In this document: piece by piece, positions 40,716 to 49,504 of the stretch
Position numbering within the stretch: the stretch's first letter is position 1
How the letters are laid out: the number at the start of each line of letters is the position of its first letter
NCBI GenBank assembly: GCA_031082425.1
Contig: JAVHLB010000012.1
Location: 1 to 64,000 of the forward strand
DNA length: 64,000 bases
Source: Candidatus Edwardsbacteria bacterium
GTDB taxonomy: Bacteria > Edwardsbacteria > AC1 > EtOH8
Direction: 5' to 3'
Program-made: the position numbers and the translations under genes
The notes under the pieces: model-generated
The model's database searches: none
What the model was told of the DNA's origin: nothing
The model's input: the letters and a program-made list of their open reading frames with translations, nothing else

Positions 40716-41225
40716 TCATTTCTTGTTGGGCAGAAACATTTCGGATATCTCTTTGCCGCCGTCCACATCATAGCCGGACAGTCTGATCGAATCGGGTTTG
40801 GAATCCCCCTTGGCATAGATGAACATCTTTTCGAAATAGGCCGGCCGGCAATTGATGGTCATCTCGGCCCTGGCCACATTGTCCTTAAGATAGACCTTGA
40901 TCAGACGCTCCTTAAAAGGCTTAAGCGTCATTTTGAATATCCTCCCGGTGCTGTCGGCATTGATGTTATACCCGTAGACCTTGGCCCGCTCGATGAAATT
41001 CATGCCCTCGGTGGTCTTCCCGGTGGAATCCTTGGCCCACATGATCCAATAGACCTTGATGGGATCCTCGGCGTCTATCTTTCCGTCGGGGCCGATCCGG
41101 GCCTCGTAGTAAAGTTTATTGGCGTTCTTGGTCCGCTCGATATGGAACAACGGCTGGGTGCTTTGAGCCAGAGCCAGGCCGCCCAGTACGGACAGCGCCA
41201 GGGTTGCTATCATCAACTTTCTCAT
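40716..41225 (-). CDS. exported DUF4833-like protein
   Basis: The 169-residue protein has a signal peptide (about 1-20, ending GLALA-Q). The mature part has PLFHIERTKNANKLYYEARIG and PIKVYWIMWAKDSTG, which resembles the DUF4833 family of exported proteins in Bacteroidetes and relatives. Function unknown; no catalytic motif is visible. Eleven bases lie between it and the polyferredoxin gene, so the two may be co-transcribed. Confidence 0.65.
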   Translation of the reverse strand: MRKLMIATLALSVLGGLALAQSTQPLFHIERTKNANKLYYEARIGPDGKIDAEDPIKVYWIMWAKDSTGKTTEGMNFIERAKVYGYNINADSTGRIFKMTLKPFKERLIKVYLKDNVARAEMTINCRPAYFEKMFIYAKGDSKPDSIRLSGYDVDGGKEISEMFLPNKK

Positions 41226-41236
41226 TAGGCCTCCTT

Positions 41237-42313
41237 TTATTGTTTTTTATTGGATCGGTCCCATTTTATAGCCTTTACCGGACAATTACCGATGCACCGG
41301 CCGCAGGCGAAGCAGTCGGCGTGGATTTTCCGGTCATCATAGATCCCCTCCATGGCCCGGGTGGGACATACCCTGACGCAGTTAAGGCACTTGATGCATT
41401 CCCGGCGGTCTATCCGGGGGGATAACAGGCTGAACTGTTCCACCACCCACCCAGCCAGGCCGAACGGGCAGAACAGCTGGCACCAGGGCCGGTAGAAAAA
41501 CAGGCTCAGGATCAGCATCAGCGATATGAAAAGCACCCCCCCCAGGCCGATATCCGCCATTTTAAGATTGAACACCTTGAACGGATCTATCAGGCCGACC
41601 CAATCCAGTCTCCAGGCAAAAACAGCCAGGATAATTCCGGCCAGCACCGTTATCCTGAGGCCATTGGTCAGCCAGAATGGCAGCTTGAATTTTTTGACCG
41701 GGCTGAAGCTGACGGCATCCTGTAGGGCCCCGAAGTGGCATCCCCATCCGCAGATGGACTTGTTGGAAACGAACACCAACAGCAGGAATACCCCCAGGGC
41801 CGCCATCCGGGGAGGGAATACGACCCCTTCTGTTCCATACAGTACGATGGCATCTTTGACAGTGCCCATGGGATTGGGATCGCTGCCCAGGATGAATCCG
41901 TAGAGGAGAGCCGTGCCGATCATCCATATCAGGCGGATCCGGCCGGTGACCCCTTTTTTCATCAACAGGATCGTCGCAACCTTCAGGCCGATGATCCACA
42001 GGGCGAACTTGGACAATATCAGCCGCCAGTCCTTGGCGTTCTCGGTGGCCTGCACCACCTTTATTTTGCGGATCACCGATGATGCCTGCTCAGTGCTGCG
42101 GCCGGCCTGGGATAATTTCAGCAACGTTGCACCCGGTTCCAGTTTCAGCCCCTTGAGTAGTTTTGCCTCCGGGATCCCATTGGCCTGGGCTATCCCCGAA
42201 ATGGTCAGCGCGGTGTCGACCAGGATTTCCCCGGTTCTGATCTCTTCGGCAGATGCAGCAACCCAGAAAAAGGCCGCTGCCAAAAACGCAGGAAGGAACA
42301 GCTTTCTGATCAT
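41237..42313 (-). CDS. NapH/CcoG-like membrane polyferredoxin
   Basis: About 358 residues. A signal peptide and a small N-terminal extracytoplasmic domain (about 20-90) precede four to five membrane segments. Two cysteine motifs typical of the NapH family, ICGWGCHFGALQD and CQLFCPFG, lie at membrane borders. A C-terminal 2[4Fe-4S] ferredoxin domain follows (CIKCLNCVRVCP and CFACGRCIGNCPVKAI). It should carry electrons from a quinol or ferredoxin to an extracytoplasmic partner. No reductase is encoded nearby. I chose ATG 42313, which gives a clean signal peptide; a GTG at 42331 overlaps the upstream stop codon and is an alternative. Confidence 0.85.
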   Translation of the reverse strand: MIRKLFLPAFLAAAFFWVAASAEEIRTGEILVDTALTISGIAQANGIPEAKLLKGLKLEPGATLLKLSQAGRSTEQASSVIRKIKVVQATENAKDWRLILSKFALWIIGLKVATILLMKKGVTGRIRLIWMIGTALLYGFILGSDPNPMGTVKDAIVLYGTEGVVFPPRMAALGVFLLLVFVSNKSICGWGCHFGALQDAVSFSPVKKFKLPFWLTNGLRITVLAGIILAVFAWRLDWVGLIDPFKVFNLKMADIGLGGVLFISLMLILSLFFYRPWCQLFCPFGLAGWVVEQFSLLSPRIDRRECIKCLNCVRVCPTRAMEGIYDDRKIHADCFACGRCIGNCPVKAIKWDRSNKKQ

Positions 42314-42327
42314 ATATTGTAAACCTA

Positions 42328-43029
42328 TCACTCGGTGAAGGCCTTGGCGGAGGCGCTCAAACTATCCAGCAGTTTTTGGTAAGCGGCCAGATCGGTCAAT
42401 ACCTTTTTCTCCTGGTAGGTGATGCCCTGATCGTCGACCCTGATGCCGGGATACTTATTATAAAGGGACAGCAACGCCTGCTGGAACTCGGAGCGCTTCA
42501 CCAGATACTTGATCTTCATCTCATCCTGGCCGGAGATGTAGACCTTGTTGTCAAGGTCGGGGTTGCCGGTGCTGATGGATTGCTTGCCGAAAATATTTTT
42601 GCCCATCTTGGAGAGGAAGTTGCCCACCACGATGTTCAAACCCATTCCCAGTGATCGGCTGAACAGCAGCTGCACCACCGTAAAGCTCTTCTTGTCCTTC
42701 TTCTCGGTCCGGATGATGACCTGATAGCCTTGGTATTTTCCGGCCACCCGCCAGGGGGAGAATCCCGACACCACCTTTTTGACCAGCCCCTGGAGGTCGA
42801 TCCCGGCATCTCTGGGACGATGATAGGCGGGACGGACCGGTTTGCCCTGGCCCATGAATGACAGCGGGTCGGTCTGGCTGAACTCCAGCCCCAGCTTCAG
42901 GGCGATATCCCTCATCTTCTCCTTCTGTTTTTTCAGGCTGAAATAGCTTCCCACCAGGGCCACAATAAATATCACTGAAAAGAGAAGAAATGGGAACAGA
43001 TCATTTATCATCCCGGGATCGATCTTCAT
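42328..43029 (-). CDS. membrane-anchored protein of unknown function
   Basis: The 233-residue protein has one N-terminal membrane segment (about 8-29) and a cytoplasmic-looking domain with KLGLEFSQTDPLSFM and GNPDLDNKVYISGQDEMKIKYL. The layout recalls DUF3137-type proteins, but I would not name a family. The gene lies between rmuC (9 bases) and the polyferredoxin gene (overlap or near overlap), so it is in one operon with them. Confidence 0.65.
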   Translation of the reverse strand: MKIDPGMINDLFPFLLFSVIFIVALVGSYFSLKKQKEKMRDIALKLGLEFSQTDPLSFMGQGKPVRPAYHRPRDAGIDLQGLVKKVVSGFSPWRVAGKYQGYQVIIRTEKKDKKSFTVVQLLFSRSLGMGLNIVVGNFLSKMGKNIFGKQSISTGNPDLDNKVYISGQDEMKIKYLVKRSEFQQALLSLYNKYPGIRVDDQGITYQEKKVLTDLAAYQKLLDSLSASAKAFTE

Positions 43030-43038
43030 AAACCACCT

Positions 43039-44160
43039 CTATTCGGTTATCTCCTTGGTCTGCTCCAGATGTTTTCCCTCCACGCTCTCCAGCCGCTCCT
43101 CGAAGCGGACCAGCCTCTTCTCGGCCTCCTCGTATTTCTTCCAGGCGTTGCCGATATGGGTGCCCACCACGTCGAACTCCCCCCGGAATTTGCTCAGGTC
43201 CCCCGCCAGGCGGGACAATGATTCGATTATCTCCTGGGCTCTCTCCTCCACCTTCATGCCACGCAGGCCCAGGATGATGGCCTGCAGATAGGCATAGAGC
43301 GAGTTGGGCGAGACCGGGATCACCTTCCGTTCGATGGCATAGGTGGAGATGGATTTTTCCTCGCCGAAGTTCTCGTCCTTGATGATGGTCTCGTAATAGA
43401 CGTTCTCGGCCGGGATGTACATCAGGGCGAAGTCGAAGGTCCCCTCGTCCGGCAGGATGTATTTGGAGGCTATGGCATCGGCGTGCTTTTTGACGTCGGA
43501 AACGAATTTCCGGCGCCAGGTCCTGCGTTCCTCGTCGCTCTGGGCCGTCAGCATTTTCTGAAAATTCTCCAGCGGGAACTTGGCGTCCACCGGCACCAGC
43601 TTGTCGGACAGCCTGACCACGGCGTCCACCTTCTCTCCGGAGCGGAAGGTGTACTGCAGTTCGAAATGGTGGGGAGGCAGGATCTGGGCCAGCAGGTCGC
43701 CCAGGAAATATTCCCCCATCCCGCCCCGCAGCTTGGGCGACCGGAGGATATCCTGCAATGACGAGATATCCTTTCCCATCTCCTGCATGGCGTCGGTGGC
43801 CTTGGAGAGCACCCCCAGCTGTTTCTGGACCTCGCCGATCACCCGGGCGGCGCTGTCCAGCCGGTCCCCCACCGTTTTGGTGTTGCCCTCCAGCCGCTGG
43901 CTGACCGATTCCATGGAATTGCCGATCTTGCGGTCCACCTCGGCCAGCCGGGAATCCAGGGTCTGCCGGGTCTCCTGCAGGCGGCCGTCCAGGGAGGTTT
44001 TGGTGTCCTGCAGCCACTGGCTCATCAGGTTGAGGGACTGGTCATTCTTGGTGGAATCCTTGAGCTCCCGCAGGGCCCGGTCGGTCCGTCTCTGCATCAG
44101 GAACATCCCCAGCCCGAATATCACAATAACAGCCGTCAATAGAACATACAGCACGGTCAT
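43039..44160 (-). CDS. rmuC: RmuC-family DNA recombination protein
   Basis: About 373 residues. A short N-terminal membrane helix is followed by a long coiled coil (about 40-150) and the RmuC nuclease-like domain. Recognisable segments are LRSPKLRGGMGEYFLGDLL, VPVDAKFPLENFQKML, EGTFDFALMYIPAENVYYE and VIPVSPNSLYAYLQAIILGL. RmuC limits inversions between short repeats in E. coli. The ATG at 44160 overlaps the patatin stop; a longer open frame upstream lies inside the patatin gene and does not resemble the family. Confidence 0.94.
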   Translation of the reverse strand: MTVLYVLLTAVIVIFGLGMFLMQRRTDRALRELKDSTKNDQSLNLMSQWLQDTKTSLDGRLQETRQTLDSRLAEVDRKIGNSMESVSQRLEGNTKTVGDRLDSAARVIGEVQKQLGVLSKATDAMQEMGKDISSLQDILRSPKLRGGMGEYFLGDLLAQILPPHHFELQYTFRSGEKVDAVVRLSDKLVPVDAKFPLENFQKMLTAQSDEERRTWRRKFVSDVKKHADAIASKYILPDEGTFDFALMYIPAENVYYETIIKDENFGEEKSISTYAIERKVIPVSPNSLYAYLQAIILGLRGMKVEERAQEIIESLSRLAGDLSKFRGEFDVVGTHIGNAWKKYEEAEKRLVRFEERLESVEGKHLEQTKEITE

Positions 44161-44972
44161 CTTGCGCCCTGCCCCAAATTGATTTTCTTGTTGTCGCAGC
44201 ACCCCTTCAGCTTGTCGATGTTCTGCCGGGCGGCTTCGTAGCCCACATCGATCAGCTGGACCGCGGTCTTCAGGTCCCAGCTGGATATCTCGCCGGTCTG
44301 GCATTTTATCAGCACATCCAGCTCCTGCTCGTAGACCTCCAGGATCTTGTCGTTGGCCAGCATCATGGAGCGGACCCCGATCTCGAAGAGATTGGTGGGT
44401 TCGTACTTGCCGGTGGCGAAGGCCACCCCGATCATCAACTGGGGTTGGTACTTTTTCAGCGGCCTGACCGGCAGGGGATCCTTGATCCCCCCGTCCGACA
44501 GCAGCCACTGGCCTATCTTGACCGGGGCGAACACCACCGGCACCGAGCAGGAGGCCCGCACCGCCGGGGCGATCAGGTCGTCGGGGCTGTTGGGGAATAT
44601 CACCTCGTCCCCCGAGATCAGGTCCACGGTGGACACCGAGAGGGGAAGCTTGAGCTCGCTGAAGCGGCGGTCCTTGCCGATCAGCTCCTCCACCAGTTTC
44701 TCTATCGGCTCCGAGGAGACCAGACCCTTGTTGCGGAAGATCATGGTGGGGGTCATCAGCTGGCTCCAGGAGATGTTCTTGGCGATCACCTCCAGCCGAC
44801 CGGCGCCTATCCCCGAGGCATACAGGGCGCCGATCAGGGCCCCGCCCGAGGTCCCGGATAGCACGTCGACCTTGACGTTTTCCTCCTCCAGGGCCTTCAG
44901 CACCCCGATATGGGCCAGGCAGTATCCCACCCCTCCGGCCAAAGCCAGGCCGATCTTCGGTTTGTCATTCAT
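44157..44972 (-). CDS. patatin-like phospholipase, copy 1
   Basis: The 271-residue protein is a patatin-type serine hydrolase. The nucleophile is Ser42 in GTSGG and the catalytic Asp is Asp160 in SDGG. The oxyanion loop is LAGGVGYCLAHIG, with Val-Gly-Tyr where the classical motif has Gly-x-Arg-Gly. It likely cleaves acyl ester bonds of lipids. A close paralogue lies at 45482-46270; the two share most of their first 170 residues in pattern. It overlaps rmuC by 4 bases and is separated from copy 2 by a nuclease gene and repeats. Confidence 0.9.
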   Translation of the reverse strand: MNDKPKIGLALAGGVGYCLAHIGVLKALEEENVKVDVLSGTSGGALIGALYASGIGAGRLEVIAKNISWSQLMTPTMIFRNKGLVSSEPIEKLVEELIGKDRRFSELKLPLSVSTVDLISGDEVIFPNSPDDLIAPAVRASCSVPVVFAPVKIGQWLLSDGGIKDPLPVRPLKKYQPQLMIGVAFATGKYEPTNLFEIGVRSMMLANDKILEVYEQELDVLIKCQTGEISSWDLKTAVQLIDVGYEAARQNIDKLKGCCDNKKINLGQGAR

Positions 44973-45012
44973 AGTTGATTAATTGTGTGGTAATTAAAAA
45001 ATGAATTTTTGA

Positions 45013-45381
45013 TCATGTTTCCGCGTATTCCTTTATTTTTCTCATCGCCCAATCACTTTTATTAAGCACTTCCTCATTGCTAAAGCGGATGACCTTGATT
45101 CCATACCGATTTATTATCTTTGTCCGCAGTTGATCATAGTCCTTCTGCTGTTCGTGGATGCCTCCGTCCACTTCCACCACCAGATTGAGTGCTTCACAGT
45201 AAAAGTCAGCGATGAAGCCGTGTATGATCTGTTGTCTCCTGAAGTGAAGGCCCATGAACTTATCCGTTTTAACACCATTCCAAAAACATTTCTCGGCCAA
45301 GGTCATGTTACTCCGCATCCACTTGGCCAGTTTAAGCTTGTCGGAAGCTACTTTTTGTAAACGAATAAGTCCGGTCGGCAT
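45013..45381 (-). CDS. DUF559/Vsr-fold endonuclease-like protein
   Basis: The 122-residue protein has the DUF559 pattern MRSNMTLAEKCFWNGVKTDKFMGLHFRRQQII, ADFYCEALNLVVEVDGGIH and VIRFSNEEVL. These correspond to a PD-(D/E)xK-like core with Asp, Glu-x-Asp and the following His. The family has predicted nuclease folds and is often linked to mobile or decaying DNA. Its AT-rich sequence and its position between the two patatin paralogues, next to a nested palindrome, suggest insertion. Confidence 0.85.
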   Translation of the reverse strand: MPTGLIRLQKVASDKLKLAKWMRSNMTLAEKCFWNGVKTDKFMGLHFRRQQIIHGFIADFYCEALNLVVEVDGGIHEQQKDYDQLRTKIINRYGIKVIRFSNEEVLNKSDWAMRKIKEYAET

Positions 45382-45401
45382 GTTTTAAACTCGTTGTTTT
45401 T

Positions 45402-45483
45402 GACCTAACCCCTGCCCCTTCCCCATAGGGAAGGGGTGAGGCAAAGTCCCTTCCCTTGTGGGGAAGGGATTTAGGGTTAGGTC
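45402..45483. repeat. nested GC-rich palindromic repeat
   Basis: Two hairpins (45415-45436, 9-bp CCCCTTCCC/GGGAAGGGG; 45447-45469, 9-bp TCCCTTCCC/GGGAAGGGA) lie inside an outer inverted repeat GACCTAACCC (45402-45411) and GGGTTAGGTC (45474-45483). The outer arm also occurs at 2013-2022. This is the most complete copy of the family. It overlaps the last two bases of the copy-2 patatin gene. Confidence 0.85.
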
Positions 45484-46270
45484 ACTCCCTTATTGCTTTG
45501 ATCTTTTCGCCGTTCTTGGCCAGGATATCCTCGGCCGCCATCCGGCCGACTTTTATCAGGTCGGTCGCGGCCGCCAGGTCCCAGCGGCTGCCCCCGCCGA
45601 TATGGCTCTCGATCATGATGTCGGCGGCCTTCATGGCATCATCCACCCTTTCCTGGTTGGCTATCCGCAGGGTGCGCAGGGCCACGTCGAACATGTTCTT
45701 GGGCTCGTCCCGGGCCGCCTTGAAATCGGCCGCGATCACAAAATCCGCTCCGGCCGCCTTGAGCTCGCGCACCGGCAGCGGCACCAGCATCCCGCCGTCA
45801 ACCAGCAGCCGGTCCTGGTAGCGCACCGGGGAAAATACCAGCGGCAGGCTGCAGGAGGCCCGGACCGGCAAGGAGATGGTCTGGGATTCATCCTCGGGAA
45901 ACATGATCTTCTGTTCGCTGACCAGGTCCACCGCCGAGACCAGCAGCCGGGTATTGAGATCGGCGAACCGCCGGCCCTTGCCCAGCAGTTCATCCATCAG
46001 GTCCTCAATGGGTTTGGAAGAGCCCAGGCCCTGGAACAGGAAATGCGGCCCCATCAGCTTGTTCCACTTGATGGATTTGGCGATCTCCTCTATCCGGTCC
46101 AGCCGGATGCCCGAGGCATACAGGGCTCCGATCAGGGCCCCGCCCGAGGTTCCGGCGATGATGTCCGGTTTAAGGTTGGAATGCTCCAACGCCTGCAGGA
46201 CTCCGATATGGGTCATGCAGTAGCCCACTCCGCCGGCCAGGGCCAGGCCGATCTTTTTCTTATCAGTCAT
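45482..46270 (-). CDS. patatin-like phospholipase, copy 2
   Basis: This 262-residue paralogue of the 44157 gene has nucleophile Ser42 in GTSGG, catalytic Asp158 in VDGG and the same LAGGVGYCMTHIG oxyanion loop. Shared blocks (GGALIGALYASGI, RASCSLPLVFSPV, PLPVRELKA) show a tandem duplication. It has its own AAGGTGA site at the start. The stop codon lies in the outer arm of the palindromic repeat, so the repeat may have trimmed or replaced its end. Substrate and role are unknown; patatins can be phospholipases of membrane turnover or effectors in defence systems, and nothing here decides between them. Confidence 0.9.
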   Translation of the reverse strand: MTDKKKIGLALAGGVGYCMTHIGVLQALEHSNLKPDIIAGTSGGALIGALYASGIRLDRIEEIAKSIKWNKLMGPHFLFQGLGSSKPIEDLMDELLGKGRRFADLNTRLLVSAVDLVSEQKIMFPEDESQTISLPVRASCSLPLVFSPVRYQDRLLVDGGMLVPLPVRELKAAGADFVIAADFKAARDEPKNMFDVALRTLRIANQERVDDAMKAADIMIESHIGGGSRWDLAAATDLIKVGRMAAEDILAKNGEKIKAIRE

Positions 46271-46405
46271 TAGAAATCACCTTATAATAATTTACTCTGG
46301 CCTTGATGACCAATTCATTGTACCATTGTGAATAATCGGTTGCCCTGCTGGTGAGTCCTTTTGCCACTTTAGATCTTTCGTTTTGTTTATTGATTACACG
46401 GTTTA

Positions 46406-48328
46406 TTATGTTTGTTTTATATTATTGAATGTCTTTAGAAATAATTTAGAGTTGATATATAATTGTGTCTGATTTGCATATTGGCTGCCTCTAATTTCTT
46501 GTGTCGCATTCCTCATGGTTTCAATATTATTAAATGATTCTTCTTCAAGCGACTTAATTGCGCGCTCAAGACTTTCTTTGGTTGGATTTATTTGTTCTTT
46601 TTTATAAGCATTAAATAATATCCTTTCACGATACTTTGTGTCATGCATTTTAAATTCAATCGCATCTCCAACACCAAATAATATTTTTAATTGTTCTGAT
46701 CCTAAAATTAAATAACCAAAAGAATGAGCCTTTTCACCATTTCTGAAGCATTTATCTTCGATAATAACCAAATAACCATTGGGCTTTAATTTACTTTTAA
46801 TTTGATTTATATTTTCAATCCACATATCTGGGACAATTTCATGCAATACATTGCATAATAGAACACAATCAAAATAATTATCCGGAACATCCTTTAAATC
46901 TTGATAAATACCTTTTATATTTGGTATTTTTTTTATAAATTCCAGATCATTTGCTACTGGTTCATAAAGATATGCGTGATAATTTACTCTTATACTTACC
47001 TCACAATCTTCTTGGATCGTGTACCCCATTCTTCCTTTGCCAGCCCCATAGTCTAATATCTCTAAAATCGATTCTTGCGTTATAAATTGTTTAAATAATT
47101 TGAATTCCGGATCTGTTGTATCATTGCTAAAAACAACTTCAGGATCCCTAAAGCATTGCATCATAAAATTACCATATGCCCATTCTGAAGTTGAGTTAAC
47201 AAAAGATCGCAATTCGTTTATATGTTCCTCTATACCCATTAGTTCGTTATAAGAATTACCGGGGGTTACCAGGGATGGCAATATAACCTCATTATCCTTC
47301 ATCATTAATATCTCATCGCACTCGAGATGTGCAAGTATATTTATTGAATGTGTAGCAATCCACAACTGCCCGGACTCTTTAACAATGTCTTTTAAAGATG
47401 AAATCAATCTTATTTGGGCCTCTGGATGTAAATGTTTTTCAGGCTCATCAAGTATTATTATACTATCCCTTATATTTGTTTTCATACAATTATCTAAAAA
47501 GAAAAATAAAATCGCATAAGCAAACAGTGACTTTTGACCGGGCGATAAAAGGTTTATATTAAAAGGAACTCCATCAAAATGGAGAACACTACTTATCTCC
47601 CTTCCTACCTTGTGAGATTGATAACTAAATTCTTTGCCCAAAAATATTTCAACGTATCGTTTAATATTTGCAAATTGCCTAAATGATTCTTTCACCTCAA
47701 TATTTTGTTTAATACTAATTGGATCTTCTTTATGCTTTAAATAAAGATTAAATTCATCATTAACTAGTTCTAAAGTAATTTCATTGATGTAATCAATGGT
47801 GCTTTGACTACTAAATACTGAAAATTCGTTTATATCATTTATATTAGATTTATCTTTATACTTATTTGCTAAAACTTTTTTAAATGTTATACCATTAGCT
47901 ATGGCTTCTTTAATTAAAACCAAATCATCATTGCTAATAACTTTAATATATTTACTACCATGGGTTCTCAATTTTTCTAAATTTGGTTCAATATTTAGTC
48001 GAATCGATTCCCTCAATTGAAATTTCTGTGCTTCAGCAAATATCTGTGTTTCAATTTGATGCTTGGTATTAACTGCTGATCTGATTCTCTCATGCCAATC
48101 TGCGCTCTCAATATCTTTTGGTATATTTGTAATATAACCATTAAGAAATTCATCTGTCGTAATATTATGGATATAAGTATTAATAAAATTCAATAATCTT
48201 GTTTTCCCAGCGCCATTCTTACCTATTAACGCAACAGTTGAACCCAGTGGCTTTTTGGTTAAATTAATTTCTTTTAGATGCACTGCGTGTGCTTTACTGT
48301 TCGGTATAAATATTTTTGATATTCTCAT
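46406..48328 (-). CDS. ABC-type ATPase fused to a SAM methyltransferase
   Basis: The 640-residue protein joins two enzymes. Residues ~1-350 form an SMC/RecF-like AAA-type ATPase: Walker A GKNGAGKT (36-43), signature LSPGQ (261-265), Walker B IIILDEPEKHLHPEAQ (290-305, Asp294/Glu295) and the switch His in ATHS (325-328). Such ATPases occur in OLD, Gabija, PARIS and related defence systems. Residues ~415-570 form a class I methyltransferase with motif I ILDYGAGKGR (424-433) and FDCVLLCNVLHEI (486-498). A helical tail follows. The sequence is strongly AT-rich against ruvB and the patatin genes, so recent transfer is likely. I know of no common named family with this order. Substrate and role are unknown. 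Confidence 0.88.
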   Translation of the reverse strand: MRISKIFIPNSKAHAVHLKEINLTKKPLGSTVALIGKNGAGKTRLLNFINTYIHNITTDEFLNGYITNIPKDIESADWHERIRSAVNTKHQIETQIFAEAQKFQLRESIRLNIEPNLEKLRTHGSKYIKVISNDDLVLIKEAIANGITFKKVLANKYKDKSNINDINEFSVFSSQSTIDYINEITLELVNDEFNLYLKHKEDPISIKQNIEVKESFRQFANIKRYVEIFLGKEFSYQSHKVGREISSVLHFDGVPFNINLLSPGQKSLFAYAILFFFLDNCMKTNIRDSIIILDEPEKHLHPEAQIRLISSLKDIVKESGQLWIATHSINILAHLECDEILMMKDNEVILPSLVTPGNSYNELMGIEEHINELRSFVNSTSEWAYGNFMMQCFRDPEVVFSNDTTDPEFKLFKQFITQESILEILDYGAGKGRMGYTIQEDCEVSIRVNYHAYLYEPVANDLEFIKKIPNIKGIYQDLKDVPDNYFDCVLLCNVLHEIVPDMWIENINQIKSKLKPNGYLVIIEDKCFRNGEKAHSFGYLILGSEQLKILFGVGDAIEFKMHDTKYRERILFNAYKKEQINPTKESLERAIKSLEEESFNNIETMRNATQEIRGSQYANQTQLYINSKLFLKTFNNIKQT

Positions 48329-48383
48329 TTTATTATTACATAATATAAGTTTTAAAGGAAAATCTTGTTTTCTGTCTTTTTAC

Positions 48384-49400
48384 TTACAGCATTTCCGTTT
48401 GCTTTTTCATTGGTCTCAACCCCAAATGCATGTATGCTCTCTCTGTAGCCTCCCGGCCTCTGGGGGTCCTCATCAAAAAGCCCTCCTGGATCAGGTACGG
48501 CTCGTAGACCTCCTCCACCGTATCGGACTCCTCGCCCACCGCCACCGCCAGGGTGTTCAGGCCCACCGGCCCACCGTTGAACTTCTTGATGATGGCCTCC
48601 AGTATCCTTTTGTCCATCTCGTCCAGGCCCACCTCGTCCACCTCCAGCCGCAATAATGACCTCTGGGCGATGGCCGCGGTGACGTTGCCGTCGCCCTCCA
48701 CCTGTGCGAAATCGCGCACCCGGCGCAGCAGGCGGTTGGCCACCCGGGGTGTTCCCCGGGAGCGCTGGGCGATCTCCCGGGCCCCGCCGGGATCGATGCT
48801 GACGCCCAGGATCCTGGCCGAGCGCATGATGATCTGCTCCAGATCGCCATGGGTGTAATAGTCCAGCCGGTTGATCATGCCGAAACGGGCCCGCATGGGG
48901 GCCGTTAAAAGCCCGGCCCGGGTGGTGGCCCCGATCAGGGTGAATTTGGGCAGATTAAGCCGCACCGAGCGGGCGCTGGGGCCCTTGTCGATCATGATGT
49001 CTATGCAGTAGTCCTCCATGGCCGGGTAGATGTATTCCTCCACCATCCGGTTGATGCGGTGGATCTCGTCGATGAACAGCACATCGTGTTCGCCCAGGTT
49101 GGTCAGTATCCCGGCCAGGTCGGCCGGGCGCTCCAGCACCGGTCCGGTGGTGGCCTTGATCTGGGCCCCCATCTCCTTGGCGATGATGTGGGCCAAAGTG
49201 GTCTTGCCCAGCCCCGGAGGCCCGCAGAACAGCATGTGGTCTATGGCCTCGCCCCGGCCCTGGGCGGCCTGGATGAAGACCTTGAGGTTGCCCTTGATCT
49301 TGTCCTGGCCCACGAACTCGTCGAAGCTTACCGGCCGGACCGAGGAATCGAACTCAAGATCGCCCTCCAGGACATCTGGTATGGTGATTTTATCTGTCAT
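48384..49400 (-). CDS. ruvB: Holliday junction branch migration ATPase RuvB
   Basis: RuvB is the hexameric AAA+ motor that drives branch migration with RuvA. The 338 residues contain FCGPPGLGKTTLAHIIAKEMG (Walker A), DEIHRINRMVEEYIYPAMEDY, TTRAGLLTAPMRARFG and the C-terminal winged helix with MRTPRGREATERAYMHLG. It is separated from ruvA and ruvC by the TPR and T9SS-cargo genes, rather than lying in a ruvABC cluster. Confidence 0.98.
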   Translation of the reverse strand: MTDKITIPDVLEGDLEFDSSVRPVSFDEFVGQDKIKGNLKVFIQAAQGRGEAIDHMLFCGPPGLGKTTLAHIIAKEMGAQIKATTGPVLERPADLAGILTNLGEHDVLFIDEIHRINRMVEEYIYPAMEDYCIDIMIDKGPSARSVRLNLPKFTLIGATTRAGLLTAPMRARFGMINRLDYYTHGDLEQIIMRSARILGVSIDPGGAREIAQRSRGTPRVANRLLRRVRDFAQVEGDGNVTAAIAQRSLLRLEVDEVGLDEMDKRILEAIIKKFNGGPVGLNTLAVAVGEESDTVEEVYEPYLIQEGFLMRTPRGREATERAYMHLGLRPMKKQTEML

Positions 49401-49427
49401 ATCTGTATTTTAGAATTTAACTTTTTT

Positions 49428-49504
49428 ACCACCAAGACACCAAGGCACAAATACCATTAACGATTTCCGATTAACTATTAACGAAAGTAGTGCCTTAGTG
49501 GTTA
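49428..49504. repeat. inverted pair of AAGACAC-type repeats
   Basis: ACCACCAAGACACCAAGGCAC (49428-49448) is answered by AGTGCCTTAGTGGTTA at 49489-49504, an inverted copy. It separates ruvB from the TPR gene. The family also occurs near 3441, 31811, 53476-53556, 60280, 60435 and 60612. Confidence 0.55.

Noticed and set aside
43039..44508. longer rmuC frame starting at 44508
   Set aside because: The first 116 codons lie inside the patatin gene and do not resemble RmuC; the family start fits ATG 44160.
44157..46270. CBASS-type defence system built on the patatins
   Set aside because: No CD-NTase gene is present, and copy 1 overlaps rmuC in a housekeeping-like operon.
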